In this document: one piece after another, positions 15,176 to 23,812 of the stretch | Layout of the letters: each line of letters begins with the position of its first letter | Numbering within the stretch: position 1 is the stretch's first letter | Source of the DNA: Thermoactinomyces sp. DSM 45891 | GTDB taxonomy: Bacteria > Bacillota > Bacilli > Thermoactinomycetales > Thermoactinomycetaceae | Direction of reading: 5' to 3' | Assembly: GCF_900119485.1 (NCBI RefSeq) | Contig: NZ_FPJZ01000008.1 | Span: 1-64,000 of the forward strand | DNA: 64,000 nucleotides | Notes under the pieces: generated by a model | Databases searched by the model: none | What the model was told of the DNA's origin: nothing | The model's input: the letters and a program-made list of their open reading frames with translations, nothing else | Translations under genes and position numbers: made by a program

Positions 15176-16636
15176 ATGAATGCAAGGGAATGCTTAGAAC
15201 TTGCTAGTCAAAATCAGATTAGTCCTGATCGTCTGTATGATTTCTTTTCTCAGAATGTACCTAGACTAACTGTTGTATATCAAAATTCAGAAGCTGGAAG
15301 AAAACCTTTATTAGCGAAGAGTAATCACCCGAATGGGAAAAGTGTGATTGCGTTTACAGATGTCGACGTGGCACGATATGTAAGAGCGACGAATCCAGAA
15401 TATCTAGTGATTCATGAAGAGCCAGCCTTACCCTTTTTACTAAAGGCATTTCGTTCGGATGCAGAAGGCGTTTTATTTAACCCTGGATTGCCCTCTAGGT
15501 TGTATATAGATAAAGGACGCCTTATGGCGCTTATTAGTGCATATGCGGTACATATACTATCCCACTCAGCAGGTGCGTGGCTTCCCTCGAGGGGAAATGA
15601 ATTATTGTTAGCTCCATATGAACCGGGCAAATTTACAGTTGTCATCTATGTGACAGAAAAAGATGCTCGTCATGTAAGTGCACAACAGGGTGGAGAAGTG
15701 AGATTGGCTTCATGGGAAGATATTTTTGGGCGTGTAGAAACATTAGGTGCGCCGGCTCCTCTATTTCATTCGGGACTACCTGAGCAGATATTATTAACGC
15801 AAAGTCAGGTAGTAGCCATTAAGCAGGGTCCGAAATCAGGCTATATTGAACCTGAAATGACTCAACATCCATTTATTCCTGTAAGTAGTCCAGCCGAGGA
15901 AGGGTATGAGGATACAGGTGTAAAGCAAGAAGTGAAGCCAGAAAGTGTGTCCCCGTTCGAAGAAGTTGCGACTACGACTACAACCGATGTGAATGAGGTT
16001 ATAGATGAAAATAGAGGGGAAGAGCCTTCTTCGGTAGAAGTGGCTCAAACGGAAACCATCGAAAAGGGCAAAGACCCTCAAGAACCCCCCTCTGTTGAAA
16101 GTGTCTCATCATCAAATAAAATGGATGTAACACCGGCAACTTCAACCCCAACAACAGAACCAGAACCAACGCCAAATCCTGCTAAAGAGCACGTCGTCCC
16201 TGGGAATCTATCCATCCCACCAGAATTAAAAGCTCAGCTAGAACAATTAGAACGGGCTACGATGTCTGGACAAGGTGTAGCGAACGGTTGGGAAGTATGC
16301 CGGCTTTTAGCAGATAGCCGCCGGATTTGGGTGATTACGGATCACAACGGAAATATGGTGATCTTGGCTGGGCAAGATCAAAGTCCGATTGTTGATTTCT
16401 TTACTTCTGATGCTCATGCAGAGCAGTTAATACTAGAAGCGAAGAAACAAAACTCCAGCCTCCCTGAAATGATGCCGAGGCTTGTATCGACGAAGAAGCT
16501 TTTCCGTGCCCTCGCTAGTCGTCAACCTGTCGTGTGGATTAACAGAGGCACATCGGTTGCTTGGACCAGCGTGATGGGAGATACGATTCCCTATATCTTG
16601 CAATTAATGGCTCAAAATGAGCGAAATCAGAACTAG
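15176..16636 (+). CDS. SseB-like multidomain protein
   Basis: A 486-residue cytosolic protein. Residues about 30-125 resemble an SseB domain ('SVIAFTDVDVARYVRA', 'LPFLLKAFRSDAEGVLFNPG'); residues about 130-215 and the C-terminal block (about 350-480) look like related folds. Between them (about 230-345) lies a low-complexity Glu/Thr/Pro/Ser-rich linker. The linker makes it a beads-on-a-string protein rather than a compact enzyme. SseB-type domains are widespread in Gram-positives with no settled role. It sits between aroA and ccpA, an insertion relative to the B. subtilis order, and has its own terminator. Confidence 0.7.
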   Translation: MNARECLELASQNQISPDRLYDFFSQNVPRLTVVYQNSEAGRKPLLAKSNHPNGKSVIAFTDVDVARYVRATNPEYLVIHEEPALPFLLKAFRSDAEGVLFNPGLPSRLYIDKGRLMALISAYAVHILSHSAGAWLPSRGNELLLAPYEPGKFTVVIYVTEKDARHVSAQQGGEVRLASWEDIFGRVETLGAPAPLFHSGLPEQILLTQSQVVAIKQGPKSGYIEPEMTQHPFIPVSSPAEEGYEDTGVKQEVKPESVSPFEEVATTTTTDVNEVIDENRGEEPSSVEVAQTETIEKGKDPQEPPSVESVSSSNKMDVTPATSTPTTEPEPTPNPAKEHVVPGNLSIPPELKAQLEQLERATMSGQGVANGWEVCRLLADSRRIWVITDHNGNMVILAGQDQSPIVDFFTSDAHAEQLILEAKKQNSSLPEMMPRLVSTKKLFRALASRQPVVWINRGTSVAWTSVMGDTIPYILQLMAQNERNQN

Positions 16637-16660
16637 CCTAATTAGGTTGGTTCTTTTTTG
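16629..16660 (+). terminator. Terminator of the SseB-like gene
   Basis: AGAACTAGCC, TAATTA loop, GGTTGGTTCT then T-run; overlaps the stop codon. Confidence 0.8.
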
Positions 16661-16727
16661 GTACAATGGAAAGAATAATCTTTGCTATACTAAAAATGAA
16701 TAATCATAATGGATGTGGGAAAACAAC

Positions 16728-17756
16728 ATGAAGAAAAAAGAGACGATCACGATTTATGATGTTGCACGAGAAGCCAATGTATCGATGGCTACTGTTTCCC
16801 GGGTTGTAAATGGTAATCCTAATGTAAAACCAGTTACACGTAAAAAAGTGTTAGAGGTGATTCGGAACCTAGGTTACCGTCCGAACGCGGTGGCACGTGG
16901 TCTTGCTAGTAAAAAGACAACAACGGTAGGAGTCGTGATCCCTGATATCTCAAATGCTTTTTATGCAGAGGTGGCAAGGGGCATTGAAGATATCGCGACG
17001 ATGTATAACTACAATATTATCCTGAGTAACTCAGACTTGCGACAAGAAAGAGAGCTTCGGTTGATTGAAACGTTAATGGAGAAGCAAGTGGATGGATTGT
17101 TATTTTTGGGTGGAACGATTACACCTGCTCATAAGGAAATTTTTTCGGCATCCTCAATTCCGATTGTGTTGGTGGCGACAGAAGATCTAGAGAGGAAGCT
17201 TCCTTTTGTTCATATTGACCAGAAAGAGGCGTCCAAAGAAGCGGTAATGGTTTTACTAGCAGAAGGGCATAAGAAGGTTGGTTATATCTCTAATCCAAAT
17301 GAAGATAGGGTGCAAGGTGTGCCACGCCTAGAGGGCTATAAGCAAGCGCTTCATGAGACAGGAATGGAGTATGACGACTCGATGGTTCGTTATGGGGATA
17401 ACGGGTATCGATCCGGGTATCAGGCGATGCAGGATTTACTTAAGGCTGAGCCTGAGATTACCGCAGTAGCATGTGCAAGTGATGAGATGGCAGTTGGGGC
17501 GTTACATGCACTGCAAGATGCGGGTAAAAAGGTTCCAGAGGCATTTTCTGTCATTGGTTTCCATAACATTCCTTTGGCTTCGCAAGTACGCCCGTTGCTC
17601 AGTACGGTAAGTTATCCGATGTATGATGTGGGAGCCGTATCGATGCGATTATTGACCAAATACATGTTGCATGAAGAAATCGAAGCAGAGCAGGTTTGGT
17701 TACCTTTTAGTTTAGAATTACGAAACTCAACGAATCTGAAGCAGTGGCCAGAATAG
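16728..17756 (+). CDS. ccpA: Catabolite control protein A (LacI family)
   Basis: 342 residues from ATG 16728. The DNA-binding domain matches Bacillus CcpA closely ('ITIYDVAREANVSMATVSRV', 'GYRPNAVARGLASKKTTTVG'), followed by the LacI-type periplasmic-binding fold ('VVIPDISNAFYAEVARGIED', 'GHKKVGYISNP', 'ACASDEMAVGALHALQDAG'). CcpA with HPr-Ser46-P binds cre sites for carbon catabolite control. The ribosome binding site (GTGGGA) is weaker than for most genes here. Downstream acsA is a known CcpA target in Bacillus, which fits the local grouping. Confidence 0.96.
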   Translation: MKKKETITIYDVAREANVSMATVSRVVNGNPNVKPVTRKKVLEVIRNLGYRPNAVARGLASKKTTTVGVVIPDISNAFYAEVARGIEDIATMYNYNIILSNSDLRQERELRLIETLMEKQVDGLLFLGGTITPAHKEIFSASSIPIVLVATEDLERKLPFVHIDQKEASKEAVMVLLAEGHKKVGYISNPNEDRVQGVPRLEGYKQALHETGMEYDDSMVRYGDNGYRSGYQAMQDLLKAEPEITAVACASDEMAVGALHALQDAGKKVPEAFSVIGFHNIPLASQVRPLLSTVSYPMYDVGAVSMRLLTKYMLHEEIEAEQVWLPFSLELRNSTNLKQWPE

Positions 17757-17775
17757 AGAGAGAGGAATCAATCGG

Positions 17776-18471
17776 ATGAAGATCGGAATCATAGGAGCAA
17801 TGGATAGTGAGATCGCCCGTTTTTTAGAGGATTTAACAGAAAAACAAGTACATCAGATCCATGGTTTTTCCTACTATGAAGGGATTATGGCAGGTCGTCA
17901 AGTGGTGATTACCAAGTCAGGTGTGGGTAAGGTAAATGCCGCCATCTGTGCAACAACATTAATTAGTCATTTTCAAGTGAAATCGGTCCTATTTACCGGA
18001 GTAGCAGGGGCTGTGTATCCAGATCTGGAGATTGGGGATATCGTGGTTTCGAGTGAGTGCCAGTATCATGATGTGGACGTAACAGCTCTGGGTTTTGCAC
18101 GTGGCCAGATTCCATTTCAAGAGACTTCGATCTTCCCAGCTAATCCAGCTTTAGTACAGTGGGCGGAAGAAGCGGGTCTGGAGATGGAGGGAGTTCAAGT
18201 GAAAGTAGGAAAGGTTTTATCTGGGGATCAGTTTATATCTAGTAGCGAAGCGGTACATATACTTCGTGAGGAGCTACAAGGCGCTTGTGTGGAGATGGAG
18301 GGAGCGGCGGTCGCTCATGTCTGCTTTATGCTTAATACCCCATTTGTTGTGATCCGCTCTATGTCAGATCGAGCCGACCATTCTGCTCATGTCAATTTTG
18401 AGGAGTTTACCCTTCTAGCGGCGGATCGTTCCTATACGATGGTCCGATACCTTTTGCATAAGATTGCATAA
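17776..18471 (+). CDS. mtnN: 5'-methylthioadenosine/S-adenosylhomocysteine nucleosidase
   Basis: A 231-residue MTA/SAH nucleosidase (Pfs/MtnN). Seen: N-terminal 'MKIGIIGAMDSEIARFLE', 'SGVGKVNAAICATTLI', 'GVAGAVYPDLEIGDIVVS', 'SGDQFISS', the nucleoside-binding 'CVEMEGAAVAHVC', and the catalytic Asp in 'VIRSMSDRADHSA'. It cleaves MTA and SAH to adenine plus thioribose derivatives in methionine salvage. It follows ccpA by 19 bases and is likely co-transcribed with it. Confidence 0.95.
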   Translation: MKIGIIGAMDSEIARFLEDLTEKQVHQIHGFSYYEGIMAGRQVVITKSGVGKVNAAICATTLISHFQVKSVLFTGVAGAVYPDLEIGDIVVSSECQYHDVDVTALGFARGQIPFQETSIFPANPALVQWAEEAGLEMEGVQVKVGKVLSGDQFISSSEAVHILREELQGACVEMEGAAVAHVCFMLNTPFVVIRSMSDRADHSAHVNFEEFTLLAADRSYTMVRYLLHKIA

Positions 18472-18515
18472 AAGTATGCATATACGTAGCAAATGATCCC
18501 TGTTTCTGTGCGTTT

Positions 18516-18566
18516 AAAATCCCCTTTTCAGAGCAAAATAAAGTCACAATATGAAAGGGGGTTTTC
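18516..18566 (+). promoter_or_regulatory. Hairpin covering the ribosome binding site of the DUF1540 gene
   Basis: AAAATCCCCTTTTCA (18516-18530) pairs with TGAAAGGGGGTTTT (18552-18565). The right arm contains the AAAGGGGG ribosome binding site of the next gene. It could be a terminator for mtnN, a translational lock, or both. Confidence 0.5.
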
Positions 18567-18569
18567 TAA

Positions 18570-18731
18570 ATGGCACGTGATGTTCGTTGTGAGGTAAACA
18601 ACTGTACGTATTGGGGATCTGGCGACAAATGTGAGGCCGATGCAATCTATGTAGTGAGTCATAGAGGAAAAGAAGCGGAAGATCAAAAGGAAACCGATTG
18701 CCACACCTTTGAACGGAAAGCAAAGCACTAA
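18570..18731 (+). CDS. DUF1540 cysteine-rich small protein
   Basis: 53 residues: 'MARDVRCEVNNCTYWGSGDK' then CEADAIYVVSH and a final 'TDCHTFERK'. Four cysteines in the CxxxxxC...C...C spacing of DUF1540, a small domain likely binding a metal ion. Such proteins are common in spore-formers and often sporulation-expressed, without a known biochemical role. The start follows AAAGGGGG by nine bases, and that site lies inside a hairpin arm. Confidence 0.85.
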   Translation: MARDVRCEVNNCTYWGSGDKCEADAIYVVSHRGKEAEDQKETDCHTFERKAKH

Positions 18732-18757
18732 GTTTGTTTCATGAGACGGTTGTGAAA

Positions 18758-18789
18758 ATCTGACCCATAAAAAGGTCAGGTTTTTTTAT
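18758..18789 (+). terminator. Terminator of the DUF1540 gene
   Basis: CTGACC/GGTCAG stem with seven or more T. Confidence 0.85.
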
Positions 18790-18813
18790 ATGATGAATGA
18801 AGAAAACACTCTA

Positions 18814-18822
18814 TGTTATAAT
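18814..18822 (+). promoter_or_regulatory. Extended -10 promoter element of acsA
   Basis: TGTTATAAT (TGn plus consensus TATAAT), 45 bases upstream of acsA. A -35 match is weak, as usual for extended -10 promoters. No clear cre site was seen beside it by eye. Confidence 0.55.
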
Positions 18823-18866
18823 CATACATAAAAGAAAATTTTTATATTTCTTAGGGGGAGAATTAT

Positions 18867-20585
18867 ATGCTAGATCACTCGAAATCAGTAGGGATTCAAA
18901 CAAAAGAAAATAACTTGGTGAACTATGAGGAAGCTTATAAAGATTTTTCTTGGGTGGATGTAGAGAAAGCATTTACTTGGAGCGAGACAGGAAAAGTGAA
19001 CGCTGCCTACGAGGCGATTGATCGGCATGTAGTAGAAGGAAAAGAGAATAAAACGGCTTTATGGTACAGTGATGAATCGAGAGATGAGAAATATTCATTT
19101 GGTGATTTAAAAACATTATCCAATCGATTTGGAAATATACTTAGAAAATACGGAATTTTTAAAGGAGACCGAGTTTTTATCTTTTTGCCACGTACACCTG
19201 AGTTATATATCAGTTTCTTAGGAGCTTTAAAAGTGGGAGCAATTATTGGCCCTCTGTTTGAAGCATTTATGACGGTAGCGGTAAAAGACCGTTTGGAAGA
19301 TAGTGAAGCAATAGCGCTCGTGACCACGCCCTCACTACTGTCGCGTGTGCCACTTGACGAACTCCCGCACCTCAAGCATGTCATCTTAGTAGGAGATGAT
19401 GCTGACAAAGGAGGGATGATTTCCTATGAAGAGGAGATGGAATCAGCCTCCGAGGATTTAGAGATTGAATGGGTGGATCGAGAAGATCCAATGCTCATTC
19501 ACTACACGTCGGGTTCAACAGGGAAGCCAAAAGGAGTTGTGCATGTTCACAATGCGATGATTCACCACTACCAAACAGGAAAATGGGTCGTGGATTTACA
19601 AGAGGATGATATCTATTGGTGTACAGCAGATCCAGGCTGGGTGACAGGTACTTCTTATGGAATATTTGGCCCCTGGTTGCACGGAGTTACCAGTGTGGTT
19701 CGAGGTGGCAGATTCACCCCAGAAGATTGGTATCAGACCATTACTGATAAGAAGGTTACGATCTGGTACAGTGCGCCGACTGCTTTTCGGATGCTGATGG
19801 GTGCAGGGGATGAGATTGTAGAGAAGCATGACTTATCTACGGTGCGTCATATTTTAAGTGTAGGAGAACCTTTAAATCCGGAAGTAGTACGTTGGGGATT
19901 AAAAGTATACGGCAAGCGGATTCATGATAACTGGTGGATGACCGAGACAGGTGGAACCCTCATTTCCAACTATCCGCAGATGGAGGTGAAGCCTGGCTCG
20001 ATGGGACGACCTTTTCCGGGAGTCTACGCAGCGATTATCGATGATCATGGAAATGAGCTTCCTCCGTACTCAATGGGGCACTTAGCGATTCGAACTGGCT
20101 GGCCTTCGATGATGAGACAGATCTGGAAAAATGAAGCCAAGTATCAAGAGTACTTCCGGATTCCGGGATGGTACCTATCTGGGGACACAGCGTACCAAGA
20201 TGAGGATGGCTACTTTTGGTTCCAAGGCCGGATTGATGATGTGATTAACACGGCTGGGAAGCGAGTAGGACCATTTGAAGTAGAGAGCGCTCTAGTGGAG
20301 CATCCAGCGGTAGCGGAAGCTGGGGTAATAGGGAAACCTGATCCAGTACGAGGAGAGATTATTAAAGCATTTATTTCTTTAAGGCAGGGATATGTTGCGT
20401 CTGCTGAGTTGAAAGAAGAGATTCGTCAGTATGTAAAGGATCACATGGCGGCTCATGCGGCTCCTCGTGAGATTGAGTTTATCGAGAAGCTCCCGAAGAC
20501 GCGGAGTGGTAAAATCATGCGACGTGTGTTAAAAGCCTGGGAATTAGGATTGCCTACGGGTGATTTATCGACAATGGAAGAGTAA
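18867..20585 (+). CDS. acsA: Acetyl-CoA synthetase
   Basis: A 572-residue ANL-superfamily ligase matching B. subtilis AcsA in length. Core motifs: 'MLIHYTSGSTGKPKGVVH' (A3, ATP binding), 'WCTADPGWVTGTSYGIFGPW', 'NWWMTETGGTLISNYP' (A5), 'YLSGDTAYQDEDGYFWFQGR' (A7) and C-terminal 'LPKTRSGKIMRRVLKAWELG', whose lysine is the known site of regulatory acetylation. It activates acetate to acetyl-CoA. In Bacillus acuABC lie next to acsA; they are absent here. CcpA is a known regulator of acsA. Confidence 0.95.
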   Translation: MLDHSKSVGIQTKENNLVNYEEAYKDFSWVDVEKAFTWSETGKVNAAYEAIDRHVVEGKENKTALWYSDESRDEKYSFGDLKTLSNRFGNILRKYGIFKGDRVFIFLPRTPELYISFLGALKVGAIIGPLFEAFMTVAVKDRLEDSEAIALVTTPSLLSRVPLDELPHLKHVILVGDDADKGGMISYEEEMESASEDLEIEWVDREDPMLIHYTSGSTGKPKGVVHVHNAMIHHYQTGKWVVDLQEDDIYWCTADPGWVTGTSYGIFGPWLHGVTSVVRGGRFTPEDWYQTITDKKVTIWYSAPTAFRMLMGAGDEIVEKHDLSTVRHILSVGEPLNPEVVRWGLKVYGKRIHDNWWMTETGGTLISNYPQMEVKPGSMGRPFPGVYAAIIDDHGNELPPYSMGHLAIRTGWPSMMRQIWKNEAKYQEYFRIPGWYLSGDTAYQDEDGYFWFQGRIDDVINTAGKRVGPFEVESALVEHPAVAEAGVIGKPDPVRGEIIKAFISLRQGYVASAELKEEIRQYVKDHMAAHAAPREIEFIEKLPKTRSGKIMRRVLKAWELGLPTGDLSTMEE

Positions 20586-20654
20586 GCAATCCTCCGTAGC
20601 TCCAGTTGGTATGTGAGTGCATAATAAATTTCTATAAGAAAATCGTTTTTTTAC

Positions 20655-20707
20655 AATGAAAGAAGGAAGCGTTTACTTGTATATAACGGCGCTTCCTTCT
20701 TTCATTT
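20655..20707. terminator. Bidirectional terminator between acsA and nuclease gene
   Basis: AATGAAAGAAGGAAGC (20655-20670) and GCTTCCTTCTTTCATT (20691-20706) form a 16-base perfect stem. Confidence 0.85.
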
Positions 20708-20719
20708 GTGTCTATATTC

Positions 20720-21229
20720 TTAATTATATTTGTACCTTGACTGAGGTACATGTTCAGCAAGTGTTTTATACTTTTTATCGGAACGGAATCCACTCTTTTT
20801 CACATAGTTCGGTTGGGACCAGATTCTTAACTTTTCTGTCTTTGCTAGCTGTTCCGCTTTCCGATAGCGTGCCTTGTGTTTATGCCGTGCAAAATCATAT
20901 GCGTAGCGAGCATAGCCTCTGCGAAGTAGTTCTTCATTTAATAGGCGATCGGTGTTAATCCAAATATGAGCTAAAATTCGCCCGTGCTGATCTCGTAAAG
21001 GGTGATCTAACTCGATTTCCAATTTGTTAGCGAAGATTAATTCGTCATAGATATAACTTTTCGCATCTCGTGCAAATGGTTCTGGTGTAGCTCCAAACGG
21101 AGCATAATTCATTTCTGGAGTATCAATGAGAAGAAGGCGTACTTTTTCTTTTTGCCCGCGCCATAGGACAATAATCGTGTCCCCATCTACGACTTCTTCT
21201 AGGCGCACTTCTTCACGTAGGGTAGACAT
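20720..21229 (-). CDS. Thermonuclease-family (SNase-like) protein
   Basis: 169 residues with the staphylococcal nuclease fold. Conserved: 'VVDGDTIIVLWRG', the Ca2+/catalytic strand 'KVRLLLIDTPEMN' (Arg, Asp), 'DQHGRILAHIWINT' with the second Arg, and 'LNEELLRRGYARYAY'. The family cleaves DNA or RNA with Ca2+. Unlike secreted homologues such as B. subtilis YncB there is no signal peptide; the protein starts 'MSTLREEVRLEEVV', so it is predicted intracellular. It is a stand-alone minus-strand gene. Confidence 0.88.
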   Translation of the reverse strand: MSTLREEVRLEEVVDGDTIIVLWRGQKEKVRLLLIDTPEMNYAPFGATPEPFARDAKSYIYDELIFANKLEIELDHPLRDQHGRILAHIWINTDRLLNEELLRRGYARYAYDFARHKHKARYRKAEQLAKTEKLRIWSQPNYVKKSGFRSDKKYKTLAEHVPQSRYKYN

Positions 21230-21345
21230 AGCTTCTCACCTTTCATCAACTTTTTCTGCCTATTTATCAGGAGATCTTATTATAATTTTAAACGATTTGA
21301 TAGAGCAGGGCAAAGCGAAATCGTGAGAAATCTATGAAAAAATGA

Positions 21346-21380
21346 TAAAAAAAGATCCCGAGATATGCTCTCGGGATTCA
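21346..21380 (-). terminator. Terminator of the first penicillin-binding protein gene
   Basis: On the minus strand GAATCCCGAGA...TCTCGGGATC is followed by seven T. Confidence 0.88.
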
Positions 21381-21382
21381 AA

Positions 21383-23662
21383 TTAATGATTGTCTCCACC
21401 ATCGCCAAAATTTATTTGGTTCTTGGTTGGATCATCCGGATTAATATTATCGCCGCCTGGCGGTTTTTGACCGTTATTTCGAGGTGGCTGTTGAGGTGAT
21501 GGTTGTGGTTGTTTCTCTTTCTTTTGGTTATTGGTATTGGTGTTTGTGTTGGTATTCGGATTCGTTTGCGTTCCAGAAGGTGTATCTGTCTCAACAGGTG
21601 ATCCTGATTCATACTGGACGTATCTCGAAGTTCCACTTGGGAAGCTAGAACCTTTCTTAATCAAATCAGGTCTAGCAGTAGCAGCGGCTTTAAATAATTT
21701 CACCCATGCTTCTTTGGCTAAGGTTTTATCACCCACAGCATTGTAGTCATAACCAGACCAGACACCCATGGTCACTTCTGGTGTATAGCCTACGAACCAG
21801 AGGTCATATTCGCTTGTGGTGGTACCTGTTTTACCGACAACATTGTATCCGCCTGTTCCGCTACCAATGATTTTCCCTGTACCGCTTGTCACAACTCCAC
21901 GTAGCATAGAAGTAAGTTGTCGTGCTGTATTGGTTTCAAACACTCTTACTGGATTTGGTTTGTACTGATAGATGATCTTATCATCCTTATCACGAATTTC
22001 ACGGATGATATGGGTTTCGTTATATACGCCATCATTAGCAAACATGGAGTAAGCACCTGTCATTTCTTCTACAGTGTAACCAAAAGATGCTCCACCCAGA
22101 ACCAAACTATCTACCGCTCGGTCTTTCTGAATAATGTCGATGCCCATTTTCTTCACATAGCCATCAAACAAACCGCCTTGTCCGAGTTTCCGTAGGACAC
22201 TACGATAGATTTTGACAGCAGGTACGTTTTTAGACCACTCCAGAGCGTACGTAGTACTAATTGGTCCTTTGTTTCCGTCATAGTAGCCGCCACTACCACG
22301 CTTGGCGAGAGGCTCATCAACGACAATTGAGCTTGGACCGATGATTCCTTTATCTAGTGCTGGACCGTAGGCTAAGATAGGCTTCATCGCTGAACCTGGT
22401 TGGTTTCGGGCGGCAAATGCATGATCTTTTTGGTTTTTCTTAAAGTCTGCACCACCTACGAAAGATAGGACTTCACCTGTTTTTTGATCTACCATAACGG
22501 CCCCGATTTGCTCGGTAAGCTTTCCGTTACGGCCTTTGACTGATTTGCTATTGTATTTGATCTTAGAGGCAGCTTTTTCCATCTCATCGTACATTTTCTT
22601 ATCGATGGTTGTGTAGATTTTTAATCCACCACTTCTTACGTAATCGTTGTATTGCTTGTCTTTCCAACCGCGGTCGGGATTTTTTTCTTTATCGATATCT
22701 TTGAGAATATCAACTGCTTCTTTTTGAACGGCTGTCATAATGTAAGGGTAGTTTTCCATCCCACCTTCTTCCTTTAGGGCTTCCTCGGAAACAAATGATT
22801 CTGAGATATCAGCCTTGATCGCTTCGTCATACTCTTTTTGGGTGATCTTGTTTACGGTAAGCATATTTTTCAGGACCAACTGCATCCGCTTTGTCCCTAA
22901 CTTAATGGCTTCTTCAGCTTCTTTGGCTGGATTATTAGGGTTGTATCGATTTGGACTTTGTACCATCCCTACGAGATAAGCGGCCTCTGGAAGCGTTAGC
23001 TTATCGATATCCTTGTTAAAAAGTCCGTATGCTCCTACCTTAAAGCCATAAAGAAGCTTATTATTAGCACCGTTTCCTAAAAATACACTGTTTAAGTAGC
23101 TTACTAAAATCTCTTCTTTGTTGTAGTATTTTTCTATGCGGTTTGCATCGATTAGTTCTTTTGCTTTTCGTTGATAGGACTTTTCAGTGTTTTTGAGGAT
23201 TTCCCGTTTGACTAATTGTTGAGTGAGGGTACTACCACCACTTGCGTCCTCCATCCCAATAGCGCTTTGCCATGTGGCGCGTAGGATTGCTTTGGGAACA
23301 AACCCGCTATGCTGATAAAACTCTCTATCTTCTGTCGCAAACAATGCGTCTAGTAAGTGTTTGCTCACTTCTTTAGAGCTTTTAATTAATTCGCGTGAAT
23401 CTTTGCGGTGCATTTTTCCAACTGGTGTTTTATCTGTGTCACCGAAATATACATACGAATCCGAGCTAAAGTTAGCGAGTGTTTCTTCGAAGTCTGTCTT
23501 TTTACGAATTTTCTCATCTTTGGTGAAAGCTTGAACAGCTCCGAGCCCTACTCCAGCAGCTCCTACAGTTATGGTTAATAGGGATACGGCTACGATAAAA
23601 GTAGTCTTACCCAGCTTTTTTAGTATGCGTTTACCTTTTTTAGGTTGTTTTTGTAATTCCAT
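21383..23662 (-). CDS. Class A penicillin-binding protein (PBP1 family)
   Basis: 759 residues from the ATG at 23662, eight bases after AAGGAGGT; an upstream frame to 23719 lacks a site. A membrane anchor (about residues 15-40) is followed by the GT51 glycosyltransferase ('LFATEDREFYQHSGFVPKA', 'SGGSTLTQQLVKREIL') and the transpeptidase with 'GSAMKPIL' (SxxK), 'SKN' and 'GKTGTTT' (KTG). It polymerises and cross-links peptidoglycan. The last 70 residues are an extracellular Pro/Asn/Gln-rich tail. A second PBP1 gene lies directly upstream; the two are about equal in length and evidently duplicated. Confidence 0.93.
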   Translation of the reverse strand: MELQKQPKKGKRILKKLGKTTFIVAVSLLTITVGAAGVGLGAVQAFTKDEKIRKKTDFEETLANFSSDSYVYFGDTDKTPVGKMHRKDSRELIKSSKEVSKHLLDALFATEDREFYQHSGFVPKAILRATWQSAIGMEDASGGSTLTQQLVKREILKNTEKSYQRKAKELIDANRIEKYYNKEEILVSYLNSVFLGNGANNKLLYGFKVGAYGLFNKDIDKLTLPEAAYLVGMVQSPNRYNPNNPAKEAEEAIKLGTKRMQLVLKNMLTVNKITQKEYDEAIKADISESFVSEEALKEEGGMENYPYIMTAVQKEAVDILKDIDKEKNPDRGWKDKQYNDYVRSGGLKIYTTIDKKMYDEMEKAASKIKYNSKSVKGRNGKLTEQIGAVMVDQKTGEVLSFVGGADFKKNQKDHAFAARNQPGSAMKPILAYGPALDKGIIGPSSIVVDEPLAKRGSGGYYDGNKGPISTTYALEWSKNVPAVKIYRSVLRKLGQGGLFDGYVKKMGIDIIQKDRAVDSLVLGGASFGYTVEEMTGAYSMFANDGVYNETHIIREIRDKDDKIIYQYKPNPVRVFETNTARQLTSMLRGVVTSGTGKIIGSGTGGYNVVGKTGTTTSEYDLWFVGYTPEVTMGVWSGYDYNAVGDKTLAKEAWVKLFKAAATARPDLIKKGSSFPSGTSRYVQYESGSPVETDTPSGTQTNPNTNTNTNTNNQKKEKQPQPSPQQPPRNNGQKPPGGDNINPDDPTKNQINFGDGGDNH

Positions 23663-23748
23663 CTTGCTACCTCCTTGTGTAAGAATTATATCACTTAACG
23701 GCTGATTTTCTTGTGACAATTCCGTGCTACTACGTTTGTTATGGGCAT

Positions 23749-23783
23749 AAAAAAGGGACTCCTGTATTGTATCAGAAGTCCCA
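23749..23783 (-). terminator. Terminator of the second penicillin-binding protein gene
   Basis: On the minus strand GGGACT...AGTCCC stem followed by six T. Confidence 0.85.
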
Positions 23784-23812
23784 GGTACAGGATATGGTAA
23801 TTTGGTAGTGAA

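Noticed and set aside
18790..18866. cre site for CcpA in front of acsA
   Set aside because: No TGWAARCGYTWNCW-like sequence was found by eye in the promoter region, so only the extended -10 is reported.
20656..20958. Plus-strand open frame after acsA
   Set aside because: It overlaps the nuclease gene in antisense and a terminator; no family or ribosome binding site.
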